NCBI GenBank assembly: GCA_910587635.1
Contig: CAJUNB010000003.1
Span: forward strand, 62,001 to 126,000
Length of the DNA: 64,000 bases
Source: an uncultured Lachnospiraceae bacterium
GTDB lineage: Bacteria > Bacillota > Clostridia > Lachnospirales > Lachnospiraceae
Reading direction: 5' to 3'
The notes below the pieces were generated by a model, which worked only from the letters and a program-made list of their open reading frames with translations, did not search any database and was not told the origin of the DNA. This document shows, in pieces, positions 7,976 through 14,703 of this stretch. The translations under genes were made by a program, and so were the position numbers. Each line of letters begins with the position of its first letter. The stretch's first letter is position 1.

Positions 7976-8913
7976 GCTCCTCTTCCTCCTGTCTCTGAAA
8001 TAGGCACTGTATAAATTGTTCTTTTCAAACCGCTACAGCCCAAGCTCCTGTGATAGCGGTTCCCCTGGTCTGTCAGAAAGACAACCGAACCGTTCCCCTC
8101 TCCACAGTGTTCACAGGGATAATATTTTCCGCCGTCTTCATTTCTGAGAACCGACAGGCTATCTGTCGCTACTGCCCGGGTAGAAAGTGCCAGATGACTG
8201 CAGTTTCTGCTCTTATGGTAGACGCTGCCGGTCTCTGTAATATATACTAGTTCTTCTGTTCCCTCTCCCGCCAGCGAGTCCTCCTCGATTCGATATCCCG
8301 TCCAGGCCTTCATCCGACACCGATTGGCCATTGTAAATCCCTGGAATCCCAACAGATTCCAGGACGGCTTTACACGGTAAAAAAGTATTACATCCACTGT
8401 ATCCTGTTCATCTTCCTCTCCTGTCAGTAAAATATGGATGCCGTTACTTCCTCCATCTATCATGGAGCGATCCAAGTATTCCCTGCCCGCCCGTTCAATG
8501 ACCCTTGTTCTGACATGTCCATTTTCCAATAGTCCCCCGGCCACACGAAGGTCTATTCCCAGCTTATCCGCTGCATATGTCTGTACTGCTGCCTGAGCTA
8601 CCTCCTGATGTAACGCAGCTTCCAATGCACTGTGTAATTGTATCAGACTGATTAAACTGATGATCTGGATACAGAAAAAAAGGAACAGGGGAAGAACAAG
8701 AGAAGTTTCTATCGTTATACTTCCCCGGAAAGAAGGAGGCAGAAATACGTTCCTTTCAGAACGAATCTTTAGACGTGTAAAATTTTTTTGCTTCGTGAAA
8801 TACATATCATTATGGGAATCAAGTGAAATAATCGGATAAAATTTGGGGCTTATCCAAATTCTTTTAGAGGAAACTCCTTTCAAAAATATTTTCGCTGTCC
8901 AAAAGGAACGCAT
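7948..8913 (-). CDS. TadE-like protein with duplicated His/Cys motif at C-terminus
   Basis: 321 residues. The N-terminal 60 residues are basic; GSITIETSLVLPLFLFF (about 63-79) is a prepilin-type site with Glu at +5 and a transmembrane helix. The C-terminal 90 residues hold two similar units, each of the form YH-x5-C-x2-L followed by C-x2-C (first about 232-272, second about 283-318), which could bind metal twice. An exported domain with paired Cys/His units is unusual for a minor pilin but recurs in Clostridial Tad loci. GGAGG precedes the ATG at 8913. It sits between the DUF5702-like and prepilin peptidase genes. Confidence 0.72.
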   Translation of the reverse strand: MRSFWTAKIFLKGVSSKRIWISPKFYPIISLDSHNDMYFTKQKNFTRLKIRSERNVFLPPSFRGSITIETSLVLPLFLFFCIQIISLISLIQLHSALEAALHQEVAQAAVQTYAADKLGIDLRVAGGLLENGHVRTRVIERAGREYLDRSMIDGGSNGIHILLTGEEDEQDTVDVILFYRVKPSWNLLGFQGFTMANRCRMKAWTGYRIEEDSLAGEGTEELVYITETGSVYHKSRNCSHLALSTRAVATDSLSVLRNEDGGKYYPCEHCGEGNGSVVFLTDQGNRYHRSLGCSGLKRTIYTVPISETGGRGACSRCSGTG

Positions 8914-8947
8914 CTTTCCCTCCTCCTTTCTGTTTTGTTTTCCTTCC

Positions 8948-10387
8948 CTATTTTAAATAGCCTACTGTCCTTGTTATCTGATAGCTGTGTCCTCTTTCGG
9001 AATGTACTGTCATCTCTGCCGTAAAACAATGAATACAGTGGTTCATACAAAAGTTTTGATTTCCCGGTGTCTGTCGGATGTCCATTTCCACAATATCCAT
9101 AAATCGCAGATTTCGCTCTTCTCTTTTCATAACAGCCAGCATCGTGTGTAAATACTGTTCATAGGTAAGACCCTGTTTCAGACCGGCTTTTTCTCCCACA
9201 AGTTCGAGTTTCATGGCATTTTTCAGACTCATATTCCAGCTCATACTGTCCTTTCCAAGAGGAACCTTTCCCCCTTCCAGCAGTATTTTTACATCATTTA
9301 CACTTTCTGCATAGGCCCAGGCAATCAAGATGGAAAGCTTAATCAAATCCTTCAATTCTGGAAACAAAATAACTGCTGCCAATGTCATGGCAAGTGCTTC
9401 TGCCTCTGCCTTTTTACTTGAATCGGTCAGAAGATAGAGGAAATTAGCTGTTTCCCGTAATATTAACAGGCGATTCACTACCGTTTTAAGATTCTCCCTG
9501 TCAGAACTTTTTCCCGCCAATATATACTCCATTTGATAATCCAGGCAAGACCCTTCTTTTTTCTTAGTATAATACCCGCACTTTTCCATCAGATACTTTT
9601 GGAATAACAGATCCTCCACAATTGTCACTTCTTTCTCTCCCAGTAGAAATCCATCTTTTTCCTCATACGCTCTATGGGAAATATAGTCTTTCAAATTTGT
9701 CTCTTTATCAGATATCCCTTTTTCTTTCGTCACCGCTGTCAAAATTCCAGAGCTTCCCCGTCTGCTGTTTACGTTATCTGCCGGATTATCAATTGCTATT
9801 TTATGTTTTTTTCCGTCTTTGTCTGTAACAGAAGTATCTACCTTCCTGATCGCCCGTTCATTTTTCGCCCGCTCTTCTTCCATGGTACTGCTCAGAAATC
9901 CCTCCGCTTCCACTGTATTTGAAACATGCCTGATCTCTGAAAGGTCCAGTAATCCGTACTTGTCCAACATATAGTCTACAGCTTTTCTTTCTATTACCTC
10001 TCCTCCTCCGTCTGCCGCACCGGCAGCTTCTAATATAACTGCGCAATCCGCAGAAATCTGCAATAAATCCTTATAATTTACCGAAAAAATTCCTTTCTCT
10101 ATTTGAAAATTCTTTTCCATATAATTTCGGAGGTGCTCTTCCAATAAAATATAACCGGTTTCCTTCGTTCCATAACCTGTATCCACAAAAAACAAATCAT
10201 ACTGCTCCAATAATTCCCTGTTATATTCGGCCAAAGCAGACTGTATGGCCATATCGGCCACACATTCTGTCTGAAATTGTATCCCATTGGTTCTGGCCGC
10301 TTCAATTACACTGCATAATATGGATATCAGAATGACAAGCACCAATGATAAAAAAACCGTAATTTCACCTTTCTTTGCCTTCATCAA
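8948..10387 (-). CDS. DUF5702-like Tad-locus protein
   Basis: 479 residues beginning MMKAKKGEITVFLSLVLVILISIL: a prepilin-like basic start, glycine and hydrophobic helix, but without the +5 glutamate. The rest is extracytoplasmic, with a hydrophobic segment near residues 330-355. This matches proteins labelled DUF5702 (recalled, not searched) that lie beside TadE genes in Clostridia and may be TadG-like. The ATG overlaps the pilin stop (ATGA), so the two are translationally coupled. A structural pseudopilin or assembly role is inferred from position only. Confidence 0.75.
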   Translation of the reverse strand: MMKAKKGEITVFLSLVLVILISILCSVIEAARTNGIQFQTECVADMAIQSALAEYNRELLEQYDLFFVDTGYGTKETGYILLEEHLRNYMEKNFQIEKGIFSVNYKDLLQISADCAVILEAAGAADGGGEVIERKAVDYMLDKYGLLDLSEIRHVSNTVEAEGFLSSTMEEERAKNERAIRKVDTSVTDKDGKKHKIAIDNPADNVNSRRGSSGILTAVTKEKGISDKETNLKDYISHRAYEEKDGFLLGEKEVTIVEDLLFQKYLMEKCGYYTKKKEGSCLDYQMEYILAGKSSDRENLKTVVNRLLILRETANFLYLLTDSSKKAEAEALAMTLAAVILFPELKDLIKLSILIAWAYAESVNDVKILLEGGKVPLGKDSMSWNMSLKNAMKLELVGEKAGLKQGLTYEQYLHTMLAVMKREERNLRFMDIVEMDIRQTPGNQNFCMNHCIHCFTAEMTVHSERGHSYQITRTVGYLK

Positions 10388-10554
10388 TAAATACTGCCAC
10401 TTTTCGATGTAATTTGAGAAAAAATATCATTCACCAGAGCAGTCAACTGATCTTTAAAAATAATAACAAGGGAAATCAATACTACCAATATGAGAATCAG
10501 TTCCACTGTTCCAATCCCCTCTTCTTCTCTGAAAAATCTTACCAATGTTTTCAT
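10384..10554 (-). CDS. flp: Flp-type major pilin
   Basis: A 56-residue gene. It begins MKTLVRFFREEEGIGTVELI and continues with a hydrophobic stretch LILVVLISLVIIF and a short polar tail. Cleavage after Gly13 would leave a mature pilin of about 43 residues with the conserved Glu at +5 (Glu18), exactly the Flp pattern. The ATG at 10554 has GGAGG six bases upstream. It lies between the TadC-like 3' fragment and the DUF5702-like gene in the same operon. It is the presumed main subunit of the Tad pilus; because the element separates it from the operon promoter, its expression in this strain is doubtful. Confidence 0.88.
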   Translation of the reverse strand: MKTLVRFFREEEGIGTVELILILVVLISLVIIFKDQLTALVNDIFSQITSKSGSIY

Positions 10555-10566
10555 TTATTTCCTCCT

Positions 10567-10735
10567 TTATATCCCAAATGATGTAAATGCAGGTATCATA
10601 ATAATTATCATAACAAGAACAAGCATTAGTGTCATAGGCAACAGCAGCTTCGTTCCTGCCTCTTCTCCCAATCTTTTGGCCCGTTCTTTCCGTTCCTGCA
10701 ACGCCTGATATGTCTCTTCTTTTAATGCATTTTTT
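10567..10735 (-). pseudogene. TadC-like gene, 3' fragment cut off by the element
   Basis: Minus-strand frame that reads from the element boundary at 10735 as KNALKEETYQALQERK, then the family-typical GEEAGTKLLLPM and a final helix ending at 10567. It is the C-terminal part of a type II secretion F-domain protein; the other part ends at 19070. Joining the two across the six-base T tract restores one frame reading GSFGLKNALKEETYQ with normal spacing to GEEAGTKL. Frame upstream of 10735 is element DNA, so the TTG at 10797 sometimes called as a start would make a chimeric N-terminus. Confidence 0.85.
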
Positions 10736-10758
10736 GCCACAAAAAGGTTGATTATCTC
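10730..10758 (+). repeat. Left end: T-tract junction and terminal inverted repeat
   Basis: Host T6 tract (10730-10735) forms the junction. The nine bases GATTATCTC (10750-10758) are repeated in inverted orientation at 19046-19054. This fits the Tn916-family pattern of core-type integrase sites around AT-rich coupling bases. Confidence 0.75.
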
Positions 10759-10814
10759 AAAAAGCCTTGATTTACGGGCATACAAGCAGGATTTCAAGCT
10801 AAAAATGCTACCAA

Positions 10815-10829
10815 TTTACTACTTTTGAG
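10815..10829 (+). repeat. Integrase arm-type (DR2-like) site, left arm
   Basis: TTTACTACTTTTGAG, identical to 18924-18938 at the other end. The complement contains AGTAGTAAA, the core of the DR2 site bound by the N-terminal domain of Tn916 integrase as I recall it. Confidence 0.7.
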
Positions 10830-10924
10830 GGAAAGAGCCTTGATATGTTACCCGGAATCCTGCAAGCCCAAAGACCAGATATCTGATAAAAAGCCACAAT
10901 GAAAAGGCAAAAACAAAACGTAGC

Positions 10925-10972
10925 GTGTCAAGGGGCAAGCGGAGCGATACGCCGTAGGGCAACCCTTGACAC
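10925..10972. repeat. Long inverted repeat GTGTCAAGGG/CCCTTGACAC
   Basis: Perfect 10-base arms (10925-10934 and 10963-10972) around a 28-base GC-rich loop that itself contains GGCG and CGCC-like words. No gene overlaps. It lies inside the left end of the element. A terminator, a nick site or a binding site are all possible; no T tract follows. Confidence 0.55.
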
Positions 10973-11002
10973 AGCGGACGCAGGCCAAAGAAGAATGGAA
11001 AA

Positions 11003-11054
11003 AGAGGGAATGAAAAGACGCATTATCTTTCATTCCCTCTTGATTGTGTTTTTT
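11003..11054 (+). terminator. Probable terminator hairpin in element left end
   Basis: 13-base arms AGAGGGAATGAAA (11003-11015) and its complement (11028-11040), followed by TGATTGTG and a six-base T run. The T run is offset by eight bases, so efficiency is uncertain. It would shield the element's cargo promoter at 11079 from outside transcription. Confidence 0.5.
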
Positions 11055-11078
11055 GCTGTTTTCCGTTAATATAACCTC

Positions 11079-11107
11079 TTGCCATTTTTATACAGTGGCG
11101 GTATAAT
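11079..11107 (+). promoter_or_regulatory. Sigma-A promoter for leader and secreted protein gene
   Basis: -35 TTGCCA (11079-11084), 17-base spacer, -10 TATAAT (11102-11107). The predicted transcript start near 11114 gives an untranslated leader of about 320 bases. Confidence 0.72.
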
Positions 11108-11113
11108 AAAAAA

Positions 11114-11435
11114 ACGAGATAGATAATAAAAGGCAGGATGTAGGGAACGCCAATTCCCTACACCCCTATGCAGGAGCTACGACCTCCCACACAGCATATT
11201 ATGCGCCAATTCAAGTATAGCGAATTTTCCACACTATTTCAAGTGGAAAACCAGCGTGTATTTGGATTTGTGGTGCTGTATTTTCAGCGGTGTAGGAAAG
11301 AAAAATCCTGCACCGCTTTCTTATTGTTTATCTCGGCAGATTGGCAGAGGGGCATAAACCTATGCCCTCTCTGCTGAACTGTTCGGGATTTTTCGCTTGT
11401 TGTTTTAAAATTTACAAAAAGAGAGGTAATCACGT
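11114..11435 (+). promoter_or_regulatory. Structured leader with possible attenuator and leader ORF
   Basis: Three hairpins lie in series: 11139-11162 (TGTAGGGAA arms), 11287-11316 (GCGGTGTAGGA against TCCTGCACCGC, then a T-rich run) and 11344-11374 (GCAGAGGGGCATA against TATGCCCTCTCTGC). A 69-codon open frame (11168-11377, internal ATG at 11201) spans the last two hairpins and stops directly after the third. The design, a promoter then a short ORF overlapping alternative hairpins before the real gene, resembles the tet(M)-type transcriptional attenuators on Tn916-family elements. No ribosomal protection gene follows here. Whether the short ORF is translated is unknown. This also accounts for the gene-free stretch before 11436. 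Confidence 0.55.
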
Positions 11436-12386
11436 ATGAAAAAAACTGTTTTAATGAAAGTGTTAGCCGGAGTTTTGTCTGTCGGCATAACAGCGGCTGG
11501 TGCGGTAGGTCTGAATATGTCTTCTACGGCTGACGTTTCCGCAGACAATGAGCCTGTTGCAGAGGCATCTGCTGACACAGAGACCGAAGATTCTGTGCCG
11601 GTGGATGACGACAAACAAGGCGAAAGGGCAGAGAAAGAGAACACGCCTGATGTCCAGTCTGATGAAGATAAGCAGCTTCTTCTGGCATCCGCAGACACGG
11701 AAGACGGCAAGCAGACAGAGGTTCCTGTACAGTCCGTTAAGGTATCCGACAGCAAAAAAACCGCTACAGCTGCTAACTCCGTGGTACAGTCAACCACAAA
11801 GCCCGACAGCACTGCTGTGGCGGGCAATAACATAACGGCTTCTGAAAAGACACAGACTACAAACACTGATACGACAGCAGTTGAGAAAGAAGCCGCTGGA
11901 AATACAGCCGCTGAGAAAGAAGGGGCTGAAAAGGCAGAGGCTGAAAGACTTGCTGCAGAGCAGGCAAGAAAAGAAGCTGCAGAGAAAGAGGCAGCTGAAA
12001 AGGCAGCAGCAGAGAAAGAGGCAGCTGAAAAGGCAGCAGCAGAACAGGCAGCAAGAGAAGAAGCAGCAAGACTTGAGGCTGAGAGACTTGCAGCAGAGCA
12101 GGCAGAGGCTGAGAGACTTGCAGCTGAAAAGGCAGAGGCTGAAAGACTTGCGGCAGAGCAGGCTGAGGCTGAGAGACTTGAGGCTGAGCAGGCAGCACAA
12201 AAGGATAAGGACAGTGCCGTAGCTAAGAGTGAAGAAGCAACATTAAACTTTGGCGAGCAGCAGAAAGTGGCTCACTATCACTGCAACTGTGGTCATTCCA
12301 CAACCGATTACGATGCATTGGGACAGCATATGTTACAGCATCTTTTGAAGGGTGAAGCCAACAGCTACTGCACAACCTACGAATAA
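11436..12386 (+). CDS. Secreted Ala/Glu-repeat protein with C-terminal Cys/His motif
   Basis: 316 residues. Residues 1 to about 36 are a Sec signal peptide (basic start, hydrophobic core, cleavage near ADVSA). An acidic, low-complexity region (37-145) follows, then an Ala/Glu/Lys coiled-coil stalk (about 150-255) that ends in four decapeptide repeats of the EAERLAAEQA type (214-253). The C-terminal 40 residues hold a possible zinc site: Cys283 and Cys285 with His298 and His302, the arrangement C-x-C-G-x12-H-x3-H, plus a GEANSY stretch. There is no LPXTG or membrane anchor, so it is either released or held by partners. AGAGAGG precedes the ATG. It is the main cargo of the element, under its own promoter and leader, and has its own terminator. 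Function unknown. Confidence 0.8.
   Translation: MKKTVLMKVLAGVLSVGITAAGAVGLNMSSTADVSADNEPVAEASADTETEDSVPVDDDKQGERAEKENTPDVQSDEDKQLLLASADTEDGKQTEVPVQSVKVSDSKKTATAANSVVQSTTKPDSTAVAGNNITASEKTQTTNTDTTAVEKEAAGNTAAEKEGAEKAEAERLAAEQARKEAAEKEAAEKAAAEKEAAEKAAAEQAAREEAARLEAERLAAEQAEAERLAAEKAEAERLAAEQAEAERLEAEQAAQKDKDSAVAKSEEATLNFGEQQKVAHYHCNCGHSTTDYDALGQHMLQHLLKGEANSYCTTYE
12075..12194 (+). repeat. Four tandem 30-base repeats inside the secreted protein gene
   Basis: Each unit starts GAGGCTGAGAGACTTGCAGC or a close variant and encodes one decapeptide of the coiled-coil stalk. A further degenerate array of GCAGAGAAAGAGGCAGCTGA-type units lies just before it (about 11980-12060). Such arrays expand and contract by slippage. 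Confidence 0.85.
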
Positions 12387-12400
12387 ATACCATAAGAGTG

Positions 12401-12436
12401 GCAGCAGGAACATCCTGTTCCTGCTGTTGCTTTTTT
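12401..12436 (+). terminator. Rho-independent terminator after secreted protein gene
   Basis: 12-base perfect stem GCAGCAGGAACA (12401-12412) and complement (12416-12427), three-base loop, then TTGC and a six-base T run (12431-12436). Confidence 0.9.
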
Positions 12437-12553
12437 AGGGAATTTTCTTTTTCCAGCCCACATGCGCGGGTCAGTCTTCCCGGGGACAATCCCCCGTCCC
12501 CTCTAAAACATATGTATACAGAAAAAATAAATTTTCTACAAAGGAGACAAGAT

Positions 12554-13195
12554 ATGAACAAAAAAGAAATTTTAGACTGTTTATCTGAAAAGAAAAGACT
12601 AACGGCACCTGTTGCTACAGCAGAAAATAACGTGAGAGCTGCCGAAAGCAATTATGAAAAAGCACGTAAAAAATGGAAATGGGGGATAATTATATCAATA
12701 GTCTTTTTGATTCTTTATATTCTGTTTTTTCTGTCAGGTGACAGGGGGCTATTTTCCTTTGATGAACACCATGTTTTGCAGGCCGGTGGTCTTGGCGGGA
12801 TTATTCTTTTTGGGGGAATTTTATTTCTTTTACTATATGTAAAAAGCCTGCTTTATACAAATCCGGCAGAAAAGAAGCTGGTAGAAGCACAGAATATTCT
12901 CAGACAGGAAAAAAGTAAGCCAGATTATATAAACGGTTCAAAAAATTTCCCTGCGAAATTTTACAACTATTCTGACCTTTTCCGCCTGTGGAATATTATC
13001 AATGAAGGAAGAGCTGAAAGTTTAAAAGAAGCATATAACCTGTTAGAAACGCAACAGTTCCAGCAAGACCAGATGGCAATTCAGGAAGATATCAGACGCT
13101 TGCAGCAGGAAACAGCAACTACATCAAAGATAAATGCCGCCGCTTCTGTAGTAACGGCATATAACACCGCTAAAACAGCAAGAAGGTTAAAATAA
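12554..13195 (+). CDS. Element membrane protein of unknown function
   Basis: 213 residues from an ATG with AAGGAG eight bases before; the frame is open further upstream, but without a ribosome site. Residues 1-45 are a charged, probably coiled-coil segment, two transmembrane helices lie at about 46-68 and 80-103, and the C-terminal 110 residues are cytoplasmic and helical with a Gln-rich stretch (QQFQQDQ). No named family recognised. It follows the terminator of the secreted protein, so it is expressed separately. It could be a partner in secretion or export of that protein, but this is only positional. Confidence 0.65.
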   Translation: MNKKEILDCLSEKKRLTAPVATAENNVRAAESNYEKARKKWKWGIIISIVFLILYILFFLSGDRGLFSFDEHHVLQAGGLGGIILFGGILFLLLYVKSLLYTNPAEKKLVEAQNILRQEKSKPDYINGSKNFPAKFYNYSDLFRLWNIINEGRAESLKEAYNLLETQQFQQDQMAIQEDIRRLQQETATTSKINAAASVVTAYNTAKTARRLK

Positions 13196-13263
13196 AAATC
13201 TGAAAGAAGTTTACAAACCGATACTGGCTGTCGGCATACCCTTTTCTATTTCTTCCATAAAAG

Positions 13264-13296
13264 AAAGAGAGTGGTTTTTTACAATCCACTCTCTTT
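13264..13296 (+). terminator. Hairpin downstream of membrane protein gene
   Basis: AAAGAGAGTGG (13264-13274) pairs with CCACTCTCTTT (13286-13296) around an 11-base loop. No clean T run follows on the plus strand, so termination is uncertain. Confidence 0.45.
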
Positions 13297-13434
13297 ACGT
13301 TTCTTTTATCATACCATTATATTCCAATACTAAAATATTACTTATTTATATAGGTGGTCGCAACATACGTTGCTCCCACTCTTTCTCGGAGGCTACGCCC
13401 CCGTACCCCTATTTTTTCATGAATAAAGAAATTA

Positions 13435-13511
13435 CCTAAACCCTTATCTCACTTCTTTTCAATTCTCTAAAATACTATCGTCTACTGGATAAGGTTTGTT
13501 TAGGGATTTTT
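13435..13511 (+). terminator. Long inverted repeat with T run (terminator or regulatory)
   Basis: CCTAAACCCTTATC (13435-13448) pairs with GATAAGG-TTTGTTTAGG (13488-13504) with one bulge; a T7 run follows. The loop is long (39 bases), which is unusual for a simple terminator. Confidence 0.4.
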
Positions 13512-13598
13512 TTATTAAATTTTTATAAAGTGTCTTCTTGGCACAATGGCCATCATGAAAAAAGATATCGGTATCAACTATAAAATATGAAAGGAGTT

Positions 13599-13629
13599 AT
13601 GGCGCGCGTCATATGAGGAAACTCATATG
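13599..13629 (+). promoter_or_regulatory. Mini-ORF and palindromic operator over the HTH gene start
   Basis: AAAGGAG precedes a five-codon frame MARVI (13599-13616). The perfect palindrome CATATGAG-GAAA-CTCATATG (13610-13629) spans the mini-ORF stop, the GAGG of the HTH gene and its ATG (13627). The site could be an autoregulatory operator in DNA or a hairpin that hides the start in RNA. Confidence 0.55.
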
Positions 13630-14046
13630 AGTAATAAAGATTTAGAACAAGAATTCCAAGAAAGATTAAAGAAAGAGCTCCGTAAACACCGCTTAAAACA
13701 AAAGTTAAGCCAGAAAGCTGTTGCGGATGCGCTTATGGTATCAGAGACTACTTATTATCGCTGGGAAAAATATGGTCAATGCCTGACTGATATATTCAGT
13801 CTTCTAAATGTATTTCGGGTATTGGATTTTTCCACTGTTGAGATTATCGACCTGTTAGGCCTTGCGCCGCTCACATTAGGCGAGATAGAAGCCGTCTATC
13901 AGGACGAAGACATACTGAAAAGCATAAAAGGGAATGCAATTTATTCTGCCATGCGCGAAAAATGCCCTGATATAGATGGGTTTTATCTAAGAAAGCTGCT
14001 TGTACTCCTTTCGGAAGAAAATTTTAAACGACCGGAACGCAAATAG
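13627..14046 (+). CDS. HTH (Xre-like) transcriptional regulator of the element
   Basis: 139 residues. Residues about 14-70 form a Cro/C1-type helix-turn-helix (LRKHRLKQKLSQKAVADAL, then SETTYYRWEKYGQ, the recognition helix). The C-terminal half has no recognised domain. The start codon lies inside a palindrome likely to be its own operator, and a second inverted repeat sharing the words CGTCATATG and ATGGCGCG follows the gene, so it probably represses itself and the transfer genes downstream. It takes the place of the regulators found before FtsK-like genes in related elements. Confidence 0.78.
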   Translation: MSNKDLEQEFQERLKKELRKHRLKQKLSQKAVADALMVSETTYYRWEKYGQCLTDIFSLLNVFRVLDFSTVEIIDLLGLAPLTLGEIEAVYQDEDILKSIKGNAIYSAMREKCPDIDGFYLRKLLVLLSEENFKRPERK

Positions 14047-14064
14047 GGCAGTCCATTCTGCACC

Positions 14065-14107
14065 GTATGACGGCTAATGCATTAGATTACCACATTAGTC
14101 GTCATAT
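14065..14107. repeat. 15-base inverted repeat downstream of HTH gene
   Basis: GTATGACGGCTAATG (14065-14079) pairs with CATTAGTCGTCATAT (14093-14107), two mismatches, 13-base loop. It shares GTCATATG and GGCGCG words with the operator at 13599-13629, suggesting a second binding site that controls the genes from 14219 on. Confidence 0.5.
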
Positions 14108-14218
14108 GGCGCGAACCTAATCCAAATCAGTTGTGTTAGTATGATTCTAAACTGAAAGAGGGCCCTTTAACAGGTAACTAAAAACAAATCACAATCATGA
14201 AAGGAGACTAAAATTATC

Positions 14219-14686
14219 ATGAAAAATGAAACTAACAACGTAGCAAATCAGACAGTCACTGCAAACAACGACACCATCAGCGGAAATCTTTCTGCTGTGG
14301 CGGGAAATGTTGCGAACACCGACCCTTCGGAGGTAGGAATCAAAGATATGTTTGCGAGCCTGAAAATGCAGGAAGCAATCAGGGATTATCTCCATATTCC
14401 GGAAGTGGTGATTATAAAAAAGCTGAAAAGCCCTTATGAAAATAAGGATACAAAGGAGATCACCCAGAAGCTCCATGTCATGGGCGGCACAACGATTGAA
14501 GATGCCATCAGTTTTGATGTGACCCTGCTCAACACAACGTTAGACCCCGTGGCGGCAGTCAACAAAAAGTACCGTCTCATTGACTATAAGTTCGCCCTGA
14601 TAGCGAATATGAACGGCAAGGACTTTGGCGGCTATGCCGCGAAAGGGCTGAAAGTGGTTGTCACCAGACTGGAAGAAGTAAAGTAA
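14219..14686 (+). CDS. Small element protein upstream of FtsK-like gene
   Basis: 155 residues with a Thr/Asn-rich N-terminal 45 residues and a compact C-terminal domain (about 60-155) that ends GYAAKGLKVVVTRLEEVK. No signal peptide. Its position directly before the FtsK-like gene is that of the DUF961/YdcP-type proteins (Orf22/Orf23) of Tn916-family elements, and the C-terminal part is compatible with that fold, but I cannot confirm it. AAAGGAG precedes the ATG. Spacing to the next gene is 17 bases with a G8 run serving as its ribosome site. Function unknown. Confidence 0.65.
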   Translation: MKNETNNVANQTVTANNDTISGNLSAVAGNVANTDPSEVGIKDMFASLKMQEAIRDYLHIPEVVIIKKLKSPYENKDTKEITQKLHVMGGTTIEDAISFDVTLLNTTLDPVAAVNKKYRLIDYKFALIANMNGKDFGGYAAKGLKVVVTRLEEVK

Positions 14687-14703
14687 AGGGGGGGGGAAGG
14701 GAA

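Larger units (their letters stand above)
13196..13626. other. Non-coding region of 431 bases with three inverted repeats
   Basis: No convincing gene. It holds a hairpin at 13264-13296 (AAAGAGAGTGG arms), a hairpin at 13354-13379 (GTGG-CGCAAC against GTTGC-CCAC), and a long inverted repeat at 13435-13504 (CCTAAACCCTTATC against GATAAGG-TTTGTTTAGG) with a T7 run after it. The end carries the leader and operator of the HTH gene. The dense palindromes make it one candidate for a transfer origin or regulatory hub. Confidence 0.5.

Noticed and set aside
10567..10797. TTG at 10797 as start of an independent 76-residue protein
   Set aside because: The first 20 codons are element DNA; from 10735 the sequence continues the TadC-like gene, so it is a 3' fragment.
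10848..11033. Minus-strand frame of 61 codons in the left end of the element
   Set aside because: It crosses a strong inverted repeat (10925-10972), has no ribosome site and cysteine/leucine-rich random composition.
12075..12194. CRISPR-like array
   Set aside because: The 30-base units are contiguous without spacers and are in frame within a coding region.
11405..12222. Long frames on both strands over the secreted protein gene
   Set aside because: They are shadows of the GCA/GAG repeats; composition is Leu/Gln/Ser-only and none has a ribosome binding site. The plus-strand frame starting at 11436 has the signal peptide and terminator.
11114..13195. Antibiotic resistance cargo, as the leader suggests
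   Set aside because: No gene in the element resembles a ribosomal protection protein, methyltransferase or efflux pump.
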